A stretch of 64,000 nt of DNA from Entoloma clypeatum (taxonomy: Eukaryota; Basidiomycota; Agaricomycetes; Agaricales; Entolomataceae). The position numbers and the translations under genes were made by a program. Of the stretch, positions 1-16,085 are shown piece after piece. The stretch is from positions 2,542,001-2,606,000 of the forward strand of contig OY751493.1 in assembly GCA_963565915.1 (NCBI GenBank), given 5' to 3'. The notes beneath the pieces were generated by a model. The model saw only the letters and a program-made list of their open reading frames with translations. It was not told the origin of the DNA and ran no database searches. Numbering within the stretch: position 1 is the first letter of the stretch; every line of letters starts with the position of its first letter.

Positions 1-986
1 CGCCTCAGCTTTCCACACCCTAAATCATTCTGGTCCCAGGAAAAGGTTTTGGTGCGGTGCTGCCGCCGTTGCTACTGTCGCTGTATCGTCTGTGATACTA
101 TCCCCAACTATCCGACTCGACAATGACAGGGTGACATACTCGGAGCCAACAGGTGCGGTGTATGCGTACATGTCAGTATTCCTCAGTTCGTTCACCCAGC
201 CTCCAGTCGACCCGGCAACCTCGATCGCGTTCCCGACGACGATACTGATGCCCTCCAAGACACCAATCCCACCCATGACTCTGGTTGGTCTTGGGGTGCG
301 GACTGTATCCTTCCTAGGTATCAAGGTCTACTCGGTTGGTTTCTATGCAGACCTCAACAATCCTCATTTAAAGGTTGGCCGTCGTTCGAACAATGACCTC
401 CCATGCCGACGTGCAAGAAACCCCTATAGATCCCTGTGGACATGAGCACGGATGAGAAAATTGAACACATTGTGCGAAATACTTCCTGCTTAGTACGAAT
501 CGGTGCGTACTGTCTGTGCTAAATTACTCCCGATCCAAATTATTCTGCCTCAAGTCCCCGTGCGGAGAACGTCATATGCGCACCTGCGTGATGCATTCAT
601 GCGAGCACTGCAAGCGAGATTGGCTCTAGCAAAGAAGTACAACCTCATTTCAGAAGAAGAAGCTCAAGCGGTTGGATCCCCTATGAGAAAACTCAAAACT
701 CTCTTTCCCAATTCACCGCTTGAAAAGCATGTTCCCCTCGACATCTATCTCACAGCTCCAGCTCCGGGAAAGCCCCGAGCCTTGGCATTCAGAGATCTCG
801 GTGCAATAGAGAATGATTGGGTTGCAACGGAGTTAGTTTTACACTATTTCGACGGCCCAGGGCCAAGTCCTCCGGTGAGTCCATTGACTCTGATATCGGG
901 GCTCAGTCAGATATTCACTGTGTGCGTAGCTCAAGAAGTCAGTGGCGAATCGCCTCGCATCGTTTCAAAAAGAGCCAGGGCTTTGA
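1..986 (+). CDS. AIM18: AIM18/AIM46-like chalcone-isomerase-fold mitochondrial protein (5' partial)
   Basis: The frame is open from the first base, so the start lies upstream. The visible part begins with a hydrophobic alanine/valine-rich stretch (about bases 56-100) that could be a membrane segment. A chalcone-isomerase-like core follows, with GLGVRTVSFLGIKVYSVGFY and the later DWVATELVLHYFDGPGPSPP. I join four exons across introns at about 374-428, 503-554 and 875-929. The last exon reads LKKSVANRLASFQKEPGL and ends at TGA 984-986. Yeast Aim18 and Aim46 are inner-membrane chalcone-isomerase-domain proteins reported to bind heme; the Arg of GLGVRT is the family's conserved arginine. Enzymatic chalcone isomerase activity is not expected in a fungus. 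Family assignment is fairly sure; AIM18 versus AIM46 is not resolvable. Confidence 0.8.
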
Positions 987-1130
987 GTGGGCTTTATAAA
1001 CTGAAGAATGGTGCCGAGTTGATGTTCATCCATTATTTGCGCTCTTGTCTCTGGAATCCTAATGTGACAATCTAGTCTTGAGGAGTAGAGGAACTGGGCA
1101 TGTGCGCTACCATACGGTCTCGAGGAGGAC

Positions 1131-1669
1131 CTGGGAAGCTCATTTCTTGTCCGGCCAAACCCACCAAATCCGCCCTCAAATCCGCCAAATTTGGTACCTC
1201 ATATCCGCGTTTTTGGATAAGCCTCACCACGTGATGTCCCAAAAAAGAAGTTTCCTTTTTTTTTTTTTTTTTTTGTTTGCGCTACAGAACACATTCCATT
1301 ACGAAGCCGCTAGAAATTTTCGAATGCGTCTCAAGCCGTTCAAGGGCTCGTCATAGGAGGAGCTGATCTTTGCATCCAACTCGGACATCTCGTGGACCAG
1401 GTTCAACATTGAGAGAGTCATTCGACAGTATTCTCCAAAAGATCTACCCTACAACTTCTGAGTACCAAAAGCACAAAAGCATATCCACGTCATGTTGGTG
1501 ATGCTGCCAAAGGCCATTGTGACAAAAATTTCGGTGCGCCGTTCGCGCATGGTGAACCTTGAATCCGCTATAAACCCCACCCGCCGGCGGCCTCAAATCC
1601 CCCATATGTGACAAGGGTTGGTCAAAATTTGGGTCTAAAAGCGGACAAGAAATGGCGGAATCTTCCCAG
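1131..1669. repeat. Imperfect inverted repeat, possible decayed MITE-like element
   Basis: The left arm (1131-1153) reads CTGGGAAG, two bases, then CATTTCTTGTCCG. The reverse complement of the right arm (1642-1669) reads CTGGGAAG, seven bases, then CATTTCTTGTCCG. Blocks of 8 and 13 bases therefore match exactly in the same order, about 540 bp apart. I see no coding capacity inside and no clear target-site duplication, so a non-autonomous element is an inference only. Confidence 0.45.
1256..1274. repeat. Poly-T run
   Basis: Nineteen consecutive T bases lie inside the spacer before H3, within the span of the inverted repeat. It may be a nucleosome-depleting tract or simple slippage; no gene is attached to it. 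Confidence 0.9.
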
Positions 1670-1676
1670 TGTGTAT

Positions 1677-1744
1677 CACGTGATCGAAGCTTGAATCAAC
1701 AAAGACGCGTCAAACGCGTCAAGCAGTTCAAAAAGCGACCCAAT
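1677..1744 (+). promoter_or_regulatory. Histone H3 upstream elements: CACGTG, two ACGCGT boxes, CCAAT
   Basis: A CACGTG palindrome (1677-1682), two ACGCGT boxes (1705-1710 and 1714-1719) and CCAAT (1740-1744) lie 94-161 bp before the H3 start. ACGCGT is the MluI cell-cycle box bound by MBF-type Swi6/Mbp1 factors at G1/S in fungi, which fits S-phase histone expression. The motifs are seen; their activity is inferred. Confidence 0.55.
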
Positions 1745-1779
1745 CGATTTGGGACTCCGATATCTCTGGTTGAGGCCGT

Positions 1780-1809
1780 ACCACCACCATCATTACCACC
1801 ACCACCACC
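1780..1809 (+). repeat. ACC-rich trinucleotide tract in the H3 leader
   Basis: An interrupted run of ACC/CAC triplets lies about 30-60 bases before the H3 ATG, most likely in the 5' untranslated leader. In one frame it encodes a histidine run, but that frame is not the H3 frame. Confidence 0.6.
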
Positions 1810-1837
1810 TCAAGACCCAGCTCTGTAAAGCCAAGCA

Positions 1838-2417
<580 letters not shown>

Positions 2418-2566
2418 GGGGTTTTATCTCTGTGTTGTACTGTAATTGTATTGTGTATCCTTCATCACTTATATTATACTTTCATTGACAGGGTCATCCT
2501 CTGTAAAGTGCGTACATTTATAGGTATTATTTGGTGTTGTATACATTGTACTTGTCCACACTTTCG

Positions 2567-3890
2567 ATGATGAATGTAGCGACCTCGTTATTCCGGTCCC
2601 AAGGTTTCACTATTCCTACGCGTTCCTTTCCAAAGCATCATGGAGTGACGAGCATAACGAGGAGGAAATATGCGCTGAAAAACGGTCCGGAACTCTTGTC
2701 CCAGTCCCTCGATACAAAACGACGCGATGCTCCCAGAGGCGATTCTATCGGACCATTCCAGCTTGGGCTCGGGCAATCGACGCTGAGGAAGGGGGAGAAG
2801 GTTCAAAGGTGGTCAGAATTGAGCGCCGGAGGGAAAGGTTTGTGCAAACTATTCCCCATGGCCTACCGAATTCAACGACTACATCCATCTCCCCAGTCTT
2901 GCGCACGACTGCCCGTACAACGAATCTAACCGTCATATTGCTCGGCGCGGGTCTATCAGCCCTTCTGGTATACTCCCTCACGTCAGAATTATTCTCAAAG
3001 AATTCACCCACTGTTCTGTACGGCGACGCTTGTGAACGAATCAAAGCTTCTTCTGGGGCATGTCAATTTCTTCAACGTACGATGCCTTTCTCATGTATAG
3101 CCAGGTTGCCAAATATCTGCATGGACCCTTATCGTTTCACAACAACCCTCCTTCAATCATTCGACCTCGCCACCGGAACAGGCACGTCGTCTCGCAGATA
3201 ATGCTTGACCAACATGGCCAAGAACATATGATCATGACATTCTACGTTCAAGGGCGGCCTGTCGGCTCCAAGGTCCCCGAATCAGAACTTCCACATCTCG
3301 AAAAAGCGGCTGAGTGGCTGCAAGAAAAAACCTCGTCAATGTCAGGCGTTACTCTGGACGAAACAATCACCTGGACACGAGAAGGCATCAGTGATCTCTG
3401 GAATAAAATGAAACTTCTGTTCAAGTATCTCAGTGGTTCACCTGTACCCCCATCAGGTCTGACATCTCTACCCCCTGGCGCACTGGAACAGCAAAAGAGC
3501 GAGGACACTGGTGCTTGGCGTTTTGCAGGAATTTTCTCCTCGTTGAAGAGTTTCAAGAGTAGTCAATCTGATTTCAAGCAATGGCCTGACGGTCGAACCT
3601 TTACTGATGGACAAGTCCACGCGCATTTGGTCCGGGTAGGTCTATATTCTTGAGACTTTAGCAGGCTCATCGATAGTGTTCTTCCTTGCCAGAACCAGGA
3701 AGGGTATTTTGTTTTCCGCTACCTATTGATTGACCTCCCCAGTACGTTAACATCATTAAGCTGCTCCCAGATTTAGCATTCTGATGAAACCGAAGACTCA
3801 CGGGATCCTAACTCGGCGCGCGTATTCGTAGAGCGAGCGCCTGGTGTGAGAGACAACGAGCCGGTAATGCAGTGGAAGGCTGATTCTTAG
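2567..3890 (+). CDS. TIM21: TIM21, TIM23-complex subunit of the mitochondrial inner membrane
   Basis: Tim21 tethers the TIM23 presequence translocase to TOM and to the respiratory chain. The N-terminus from ATG 2567 (MMNVATSLFRSQGF) is basic and serine-rich, like a mitochondrial presequence. A membrane segment follows (LTVILLGAGLSALLVYSL, about 2930-2985), then the intermembrane-space domain, including DQHGQEHMIMTFYVQG and the terminal RVFVERAPGV. Introns are inferred at about 2838-2898, 3058-3104, from 3636 to about 3691, and about 55 nt just before NSRDPNSARVF. The second intron appears to use a GC donor (GCATGT) because no GT donor keeps the frame. The stop is TAG at 3888-3890, 67 bp from the convergent VMA7 stop. 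Confidence 0.88.
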
Positions 3891-3957
3891 GAAGATGTGT
3901 ATTCACTAATCATGAAGTATGTTTATGTTGAGCTCGGTAATACCTCAGCCTACATCA

Positions 3958-4522
3958 TCAATCCCCGAATAGTTTCTGTACGCGTTTGAGTACGGAATCC
4001 TTGGATGGATCTGTATTTCAAAAAGTCGTCGTCTGCCTACGCGGAACCGTAGCAATGGACGCACCATATGGATGATCTTTCGAAGGTATCTCGAGAAGTG
4101 CTGGAAATGCTTGTTGGTATTTGTCAACTGTCGGTCGAATTTTCTCCGCAATCTGAAGGCGATACTCAGCTCTCGGAATACTTCATGCTGAGCCGGACAT
4201 ACATGCTGATTGATTAACAATATTGCAATATCCCTCCGCTCAGTGAACTCCTGAAATGCAGACTCGATTGTTGACACCTGGGTTTCTTCGCTCGGAGGTC
4301 AGACGACTCGGATTTTACAACCCTTGTCTTGTATACACTCACTCACATCAACCACAAGGAAGTTCTTCTTCTGTTGCTCATTTATATGCCCCACCCCAGC
4401 GAGTAGAAGACCAGTGATGGAGTCCTGAACAAAAGTAGGCGAAGCATGGTTGCGTTTTACCAATGGCGCACCTCATCCCCGATGACAGCGATCAGATTAC
4501 GGTCTTTGAAGGACGTACTCAT
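3958..4522 (-). CDS. VMA7: V-type proton ATPase subunit F
   Basis: Subunit F sits in the central stalk of the V1 sector of the vacuolar proton pump. Five exons join to a 117-residue protein, close to the family's usual 118-125. It starts [17 protein letters not shown] (ATG at 4522), continues [13 protein letters not shown], then [20 protein letters not shown], and ends [12 protein letters not shown] with TGA at 3958-3960. Four short introns interrupt it, so no single frame shows the gene. It is head-to-head with the Ecdysoneless-like gene (109-bp gap) and converges on TIM21. Confidence 0.93.
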
Positions 4523-4631
4523 CGCAGGACGGAGAACGCCACTGTTGTCGAAATTAAGTTCACTTTGATCAGTGATTTATTTGTCTATATGTACATACTA
4601 CGAGATCGTCAACATCTTGAACTTCACGACC

Positions 4632-7564
<2,933 letters not shown>

Positions 7565-7583
7565 AAATCTGTTATAGCTGCTC

Positions 7584-8415
7584 ATGATTCATGCTGTATT
7601 AATATGTGGGGATCATTGACATCCACCCATATTTTCTCGCTAATGGACTCATTCTCCAGTCAATACCTCAGGAGTCGCCAGGTTGACCAAGTTTTACACG
7701 CCTTTGCATCAATCCTCTCAAACAGTCATCCACAAGATTTTCTCCTTGATCCATTCGCGCCCTCCTAGCCTCTGTAACTTCCTGGATGCTCCTGAACTAG
7801 AAGCATTCTTGGGACCGAAACACGAAGCCGGTGAAAGATGGCAGGTCGTTTATCGCAACTACGCGACTCTTTACTTTGTATTCGTCGTCGACGGTGCGGA
7901 GAGCGAACTCGGTATTCTTGATCTGATCCAAGTTTGTATTCAGATTTCGGTGTGTTTATGCATATTGAGGCTCTATTGGCAGGTTTTTGTAGAAAGTCTG
8001 GATCGAGCTTTCGAGAACGTTTGCGAGTTGGACCTTGTCTTTCATTTTGACGAAGTTCATACCCTCCAATTTATCATGCTTTCATTTTCTTATGTCGCAC
8101 GTTTACCAGGTTCATCACATTCTCGCCGAAATTATACAAGGCGGGTTGGTTCTGGAAACGAATGTTGAAGAAATCGATGCATCGGGTATGTTGTCTCGCT
8201 TCGTTCTTCCTCCTTTGCCTCTTTTCCAATCCATGCTATCGTTGTTTCTCTCACTCATTGCGCTACAATTAGTCCAACAAGCAAGTAAGACGAGGAAGGA
8301 ATCCTTCACATCAGCAAATCCGCTCTCGCTCGGTGTTGGCACTGGTCATAGAGGAGGTAACTTCAAGGCACCACTTGATTGGCTCACGGGCAAATTAGTG
8401 GGAAGTGCAAGGTAA
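7584..8415 (+). CDS. APS3: AP-3 adaptor complex subunit sigma
   Basis: Small subunit of AP-3, which sorts cargo from Golgi/endosome to vacuole. Exon 1 encodes MIHAVLI and joins to FNTSGVARLTKFY, the classic sigma-adaptin opening. It continues with GERWQVVYRNYATLYFVFVV, GAESELGILDLIQVFVESLD and VHHILAEIIQGGLVLETNVE. After VEEIDAS an intron leads to a C-terminal extension ending DWLTGKLVGSAR (TAA 8413-8415). ILDLIQVFVE and the C-terminal extension favour AP-3 over AP-1/AP-2 sigma. The start was chosen because it restores the conserved N-terminus; it lies 19 bp after the ECD stop. Confidence 0.92.
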
Positions 8416-8662
8416 TTTCACATGATTCAGCCGTGTAAGTGCTCCACAATTCACCAACGGCGAGTGGGTATGAGGGCCGGAAAGGATATATCCTGCATAA
8501 TATCGATATGATGGGTGTATATAATGACGAAGCTGGCGGCTGATCACATTCACAAGTCTCGATCGCAACGTTGTACCTACACGGCAAAGGTTCCCTGTGG
8601 GCAGCCCAAAAGCCTATATATATTATGGGGATGTTCCAAGCAGCGTTCCTGTTTCGCTGAGG

Positions 8663-9771
8663 TCAATCAATCTCCAAAGGGGTGCTGATAAGATACGAAC
8701 GTTTTCTCTTCTTTTTCCCACCAGCAGTCGGCAGCTTGGGATGTTCTTGTGGCGTGGGTGCATTCTGAACAACGCTCGGCGTCTCAACTTGGGATGGAGG
8801 AGGCACTGGAGTTGAGGAACGCGGATTTGCAGGAGGGACTTCCGATGTTACCGCAGCTGCCACGTTGGTAGCCAAGGTGCTTGAAGCCAAAGCCGAATTT
8901 GAATGTGCAGCCGTTGTTCTCATGGCATTCAGAAGGAGCATGTTATTTTGTTGCCTTTTGGGAGCTTCTGAAGTTTGCTTCGAAGGAGAGGTTTCAGAGG
9001 CTCCTCCCTCATTTACGCGCACAACCTCATCATCGGTGGATCGCTTTTTAGTTGTTCCATCTTGGATCGAGTTATCCGTGATGGGCCATATGAAACCCAT
9101 GCGAGGGGTATATTCAGGACGGTGATCGCGCAAGATATCCAAAGATGTTTGCAAGGAATGTAGGGAGGTCAGCTGTTTGGGAATGTCACAATTGACTGCA
9201 TGATGATTGTAAGGCAACATACAAGACGATTTGATAGAACCGTGTAGACGTCGGGAGATTGATATATGCGGTTGTTCATGATGAAATAGGCTGCCATAGG
9301 CCGGACTGTAGTGCGATGAGCGGCGTAGAAGACGGACCGACATATCATGGACCTTCGTCAGGGGAGAGTCTTTCTCTTTTTTGAATGATGAACAATGAAG
9401 GTGGTTGAGAATGGACTACGGCAAACTCTATACCAGTGAACCGCCTTGAGTTGGGAGCATCAGTAGTGGTGCATAGCTCCAGACGAGGATTGGCGATACT
9501 TCAGTTCTTCTGCTTCGTTGGGAATGGGCATTCCGGTATGGATAGTTTGCATGCGCAAAACCTGGTTGTTGCTCTGCTTGTCGTAAAACATGGATGTGGC
9601 AAAATAGTCGAAGACATTGTCGCTCGTGAGGGGACCATTAGCCTGTCGCGAGGCAAGTTATCGAAGAGACAAGGAACGACGACGAGCTGGGATGCAAACC
9701 TGTATCCATTCGTGCCAAATGAAAAACCGATGGCTATAGTCGTCTTGAGGGTGCAGATCGTTTGTGTCCAT
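8663..9771 (-). CDS. MED6: Mediator complex subunit 6
   Basis: Med6 belongs to the Mediator head and links activators to RNA polymerase II. Exons read from ATG 9771: MDTNDLHPQDDYSHRFFIWH, then ANGPLTSDNVFDYFATSMFY, DKQSNNQVLRMQTIHTGMP, then after the middle exons AAYFIMNNRIYQSPDVYTVL. The last part has RPEYTPRMGFIWPI followed by a low-complexity, proline/serine-rich tail ending in a lysine/arginine-rich GGKKKRKRSY and TGA 8663-8665. The FDYF...FYD..SNN block is diagnostic. Some intron boundaries between 9350 and 9500 are approximate. Confidence 0.9.
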
Positions 9772-10209
9772 CCGTCTTCTCTAAAAATAGAAACTACCTT
9801 ACAATTGTTGTATTGCTCACAAGATACATACAACGAGATACAAAAACATTGTCCATTCTATGGTCAAATAATGGTTCCAGAAAAATAGTCCGTAACAAGG
9901 GAAGGAAGCGTTATGGAAACAGTACATGCGGAATAACCACCAGGGAAGCGCCAGTATGTATTCAATTCGAGATCACGTCCGTCGCGGGGCCGACTGTACA
10001 GGGCGGTACGGAACGGGATACATCGAACGACGCAGGGCGCGACAGAAGTCCGGGCGTGCATGGAGCACATTAGACAATACGCTATCGAGCCCAAGGCAGT
10101 TGTGCGAAAGCCTACGTCAGGAACGGGAGCCTTCATTGATAAATTGGAAACATGAAATCAAAGACCCACTCACACATAGAGCAGAAACGGAGGTAGCCTG
10201 AACGACTCC
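9772..10209. other. Spacer between MED6 and the C2H2 factor
   Basis: These 438 bp should hold the MED6 promoter and the 3' untranslated region of the zinc-finger gene, both on the minus strand. I see no gene, repeat or RNA structure I can support. Confidence 0.6.
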
Positions 10210-11259
10210 TTACTTGACGTCGTGGCAGTCGCATGCGTTGGACCTGCCAATGAAGCCTTTGCCACAGGTGTCACACCAATCACGCACACCCTTCTCCACA
10301 CCGATTGGTGTCCTTGATGATGTAGAACGACGGGAGACCACATCCGAATCGTCACGGTGTATGCTGATTAAGTGGCGTCCCAAGTCATGCTTGCGACTGA
10401 AAGAGCGGCCGCAAGATGAGTGATGGCAGACATGGGGCTTCAACCTATTGGGATCATGAGTTGTCATGTGTGTTTTCAGATTGAATGCTCGTGCAAATGC
10501 TACGAGCGGTGGTGAGACGACTTGCTATGAGGAGGCTAAGACATGCTTACCTCGAGGACAGGAGGGACATCTGTACTTTCTGCGAGGATCAGCTCGCAAG
10601 TCGTCGTCAAGGGTACGGGGAGGTGAGGAGACGACGGAAACGGAATTTGATATGTGGGAGGGTGATATGGTTGATTGGGCAACAGTCGGATTGTAACCGA
10701 GCTGACTGAAGAAGTCCGAAGAGATCGATTCGCGCTTGTTCGGAGTATAATCTGAATAGCTCGTTCGAGGCCTTTCCAAAGCCTTTGTCATAGAGAGCAG
10801 GGGAGCAGGAGGGCTGCGAGGTGGGGTTGGTGGTAAAGGTCCAAAAGAAGTATGATCGGTGTCCAAAATGGACAGATTTGTGTGGGGGCTGTTGAGGTCA
10901 TCCACGCATATCTTGTGGAAATCCATTTCGTCAAAAGGAAAAGAGTAGGTAGAGAGGGGTGAATGGAATGGCTCCGAGTAATAAGATAAGGTATCCTGGG
11001 CAGAGGACTCTGATGAACGTGTTATGGCAGAACCAGGTCCACAAGCAGGGATGATGGGTTGAGAGTAGGCGCTGTTCACTTGAGTGACTTCAAGCTGGTA
11101 GAAGTCATTGTCCTGAGAAAGGAGATCGAGGTCGAGTTCGAAAGAGTCGACCGAGGGTGCGGCTATATCAGCCGGAGAGTGAAAGGAAGCGAAGTCAAGA
11201 CCAAAAGCCTGCTGCTTGTGGTAGACATCGAACGGAAACTGCGAGGACTGTGAGTACAT
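10210..11259 (-). CDS. C2H2 zinc-finger transcription factor
   Basis: From ATG 11259 a serine/proline-rich, acidic region of about 220 residues (likely activation domain) precedes two C-terminal fingers. One intron (about 10494-10553) splits finger 1; joining at the acceptor before CATTTGCA restores CPSCPRAFARAFNLKTHMTTH with proper C-x2-C...H-x3-H spacing. Finger 2 is CHHSSCGRSFSRKHDLGRHL followed by ISIH. After a linker the protein ends with a cysteine cluster, WCDTCGKGFIGRSNACDCHD, and TAA at 10210-10212. The paired fingers with FARAFNLKTH and FSRKHDLGRH resemble Crz1-like factors, but I would not name a target pathway. Confidence 0.82.
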
Positions 11260-11504
11260 TGGGGACGACGACTGCGGAAGGGGGTGGAGGGGGGGGCGTT
11301 TTAATAGGAGGGAGATGGTGGTGGTCCAAAGTCAAAAGGCTGTGGTCGAATCCCATATACGTTTGCTGCGCAATTACGTAATCCCAATGCAGCGTCAGCA
11401 CTTTTATCTCACCCCCGAACGTGGCGTCAAAAAGGATGACATTATCGTACATATCAAACACCAACTCTGTGTCCACCGTCAGCATGTGAAGCCTATATCC
11501 ACAT

Positions 11505-14299
<2,795 letters not shown>

Positions 14300-14475
14300 C
14301 GTGATTGAGGACGAGTAAAGGCTTGAAACGTTGTCAGCAATAAGTTTAGGGCAGGTCATTACGCGCTCCTGCCAAGTGGTTCAGGAATCCTTCATACCAT
14401 ACTTGATCTAATAATTGCTCGAATGAAAAGGAGACAAATTCAGACGTGGAATATCTATCTACACATGCCTTTCCA

Positions 14476-15911
14476 TTAATGATGGCGATCCCAATCGACA
14501 GGACCACCCTGTCGACCCATGCCCCTCCTTCGACCAGACCCACGATCATCCCGACCCGCCGTTAACACAAGGTGTTTATCAACTAGCTGCAATGGACCCC
14601 ATTGAATCGGACGGTATCAGGAGATTCAGAAAGAAAAACTCACATCATTCAAGACACTCGCTGATTTAGTTAGCGAGGACAGAAAAGCGGTGAGTTGGAC
14701 GTCCTCATACTCCTAAATAGATATGAGCAACGGGAAAGGCCGCCGTAGAAGGGATCGCACGGTCTCGAACTCATCGCGGAACGCTTTGTTTTCGGTGGCA
14801 GGCAAAGAGGCAATCAGTGCTGTGAGAGAACGAAGAATTGCATGATCCTTGACAGCTTGACCTGTAAGATCGGCAACATCAAACCCAGAGAGCTTGCAAG
14901 AAGTTGTCGGTAAAACTCACCTGCAATGACGTCCGTCACATACTTTACAAGGACCAGAATACGCTCATGCAACATTTTGACAGCAGATCTTTGTGTCTGC
15001 AAATGTGTCTCCACTTCGAATGGTTCGATATCGCAGAAACATTGCGAAACTCGTGATACTTACAGCTAGTTCCGCTTCCTCCTCCTCGCGCGGTCCAATC
15101 CACGGCGATCCGCTCCGCTTCACCAGTCTCGACGTTATAGGGAACTTCGATAAATACCGAACGCGACTTGCGATCCCGGATTTCAATAGATGGTTCGTAT
15201 GCCTTGAAGGGAAGCGTTTGTGCATTGACGGAACTCGAGGCGAGACTGACGTTGGGTTGAAGGATGAGCAAAAGGGGTGTGGAACAGTAGCCTGTAAACT
15301 GAACAGACACGCATGAGATAATGTCAAGCGAGTGAAAGGATTTCGCTTGCTTGTTCATGCAAAGCGACATGATGGCTGGTTGGATGTGGAGCAACTGTGT
15401 ACCAGCCGATAAATTCGAGTGAAGGGAATACTTGTTTGTCTGAAAGAGCAGGTTATCCTCGCGGAATCTGGCAGTCATTGCAAACGGACATTGATCTCTC
15501 CGGGAAACTAGGAAGCTATGATCAACGGACTCGCTCGTTGCCTCGATCGCCAGTTCAAAAGTATTGACGATCTCAACCTCTCGACCATTCTGTGTGCCAA
15601 GGAGGGCCCCAAGGACTAGAGTAAGAAGTTAGCCTGTCAGGGTATTGGTCGTCGGAGGGTATAAAAGGGTTTCCTGTACATACCAAATGGAGAGGGGGTT
15701 TTCGTTTGAAGTTTCAGTCTTGTTAGATGCTCAGAAATATTCAGGATTGGCAAGGGATGCCTGATTGATACTTGTTCTAGGTTCAACGATCAAGCTCAGT
15801 GATCTGATTTGCTCACAGAGACACAGATAATCCAGATGTCGTCGTGGATGGAAGGACTACGGATAGTTCATCGGTGTCCATTGCGTTCATTCTGGCTTCA
15901 GGAGTGACCAT
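14476..15911 (-). CDS. CSN6: COP9 signalosome complex subunit 6
   Basis: CSN6 is the catalytically inactive MPN partner of CSN5 in the cullin-deneddylating COP9 complex. Joined exons give LHPLPILNISEHLTRLKL, then LGALLGTQNGREVEIVNTFE, NVSLASSSVNAQTLPFKAYE, a GEAERIAVDWTARG block, and the C-terminal VETHLQTQRSAVKMLHERI, then DVQLTAFLSSLTKSASVLND. It ends with a short arginine/glycine-rich tail and TAA 14476-14478. No JAMM metal motif is visible, as expected for CSN6 rather than CSN5 or Rpn11. Three in-frame ATGs compete (15932, 15911, 15890); 15911 is chosen for its G at +4. Confidence 0.87.
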
Positions 15912-16085
15912 GGCACGTGAAGAGTGTGACATGAGCCACGAACCCACCAAAGCAATCCAATACTTGATCAAATATACAACAGATGTATGTACAATAATTA
16001 TGCCGACAGATAAGTATCAGATACAACATATGATCAGAAAGCAGATCATAAAAGATGCAAAGTAGTCAGAGATCCATCAGGGCAC

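Larger units (their letters stand above)
987..1837. other. Spacer upstream of histone H3
   Basis: This 851-bp stretch holds no convincing gene; the short open frames in it show no family signature. It contains an imperfect inverted repeat (arms at 1131-1153 and 1642-1669), a 19-base T run (1256-1274), two CACGTG palindromes (1228-1233, 1677-1682), two ACGCGT boxes, a CCAAT and an ACC-rich tract just before the H3 start. Confidence 0.7.

Noticed and set aside
9436..9888. 150-codon plus-strand frame
   Set aside because: It lies opposite the MED6 exons, which form a recognisable protein with splice sites.
11278..11300. G-run that could form a G-quadruplex
   Set aside because: A single impure run without four spaced G-tracts; on the transcribed strand it is an ordinary pyrimidine tract in the C2H2 gene leader.
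14476..15911. CSN6 gene considered as CSN5, Rpn11 or eIF3f
   Set aside because: No JAMM metal motif, and the GEAERIAVDWTARG and KMLHERI blocks match CSN6.
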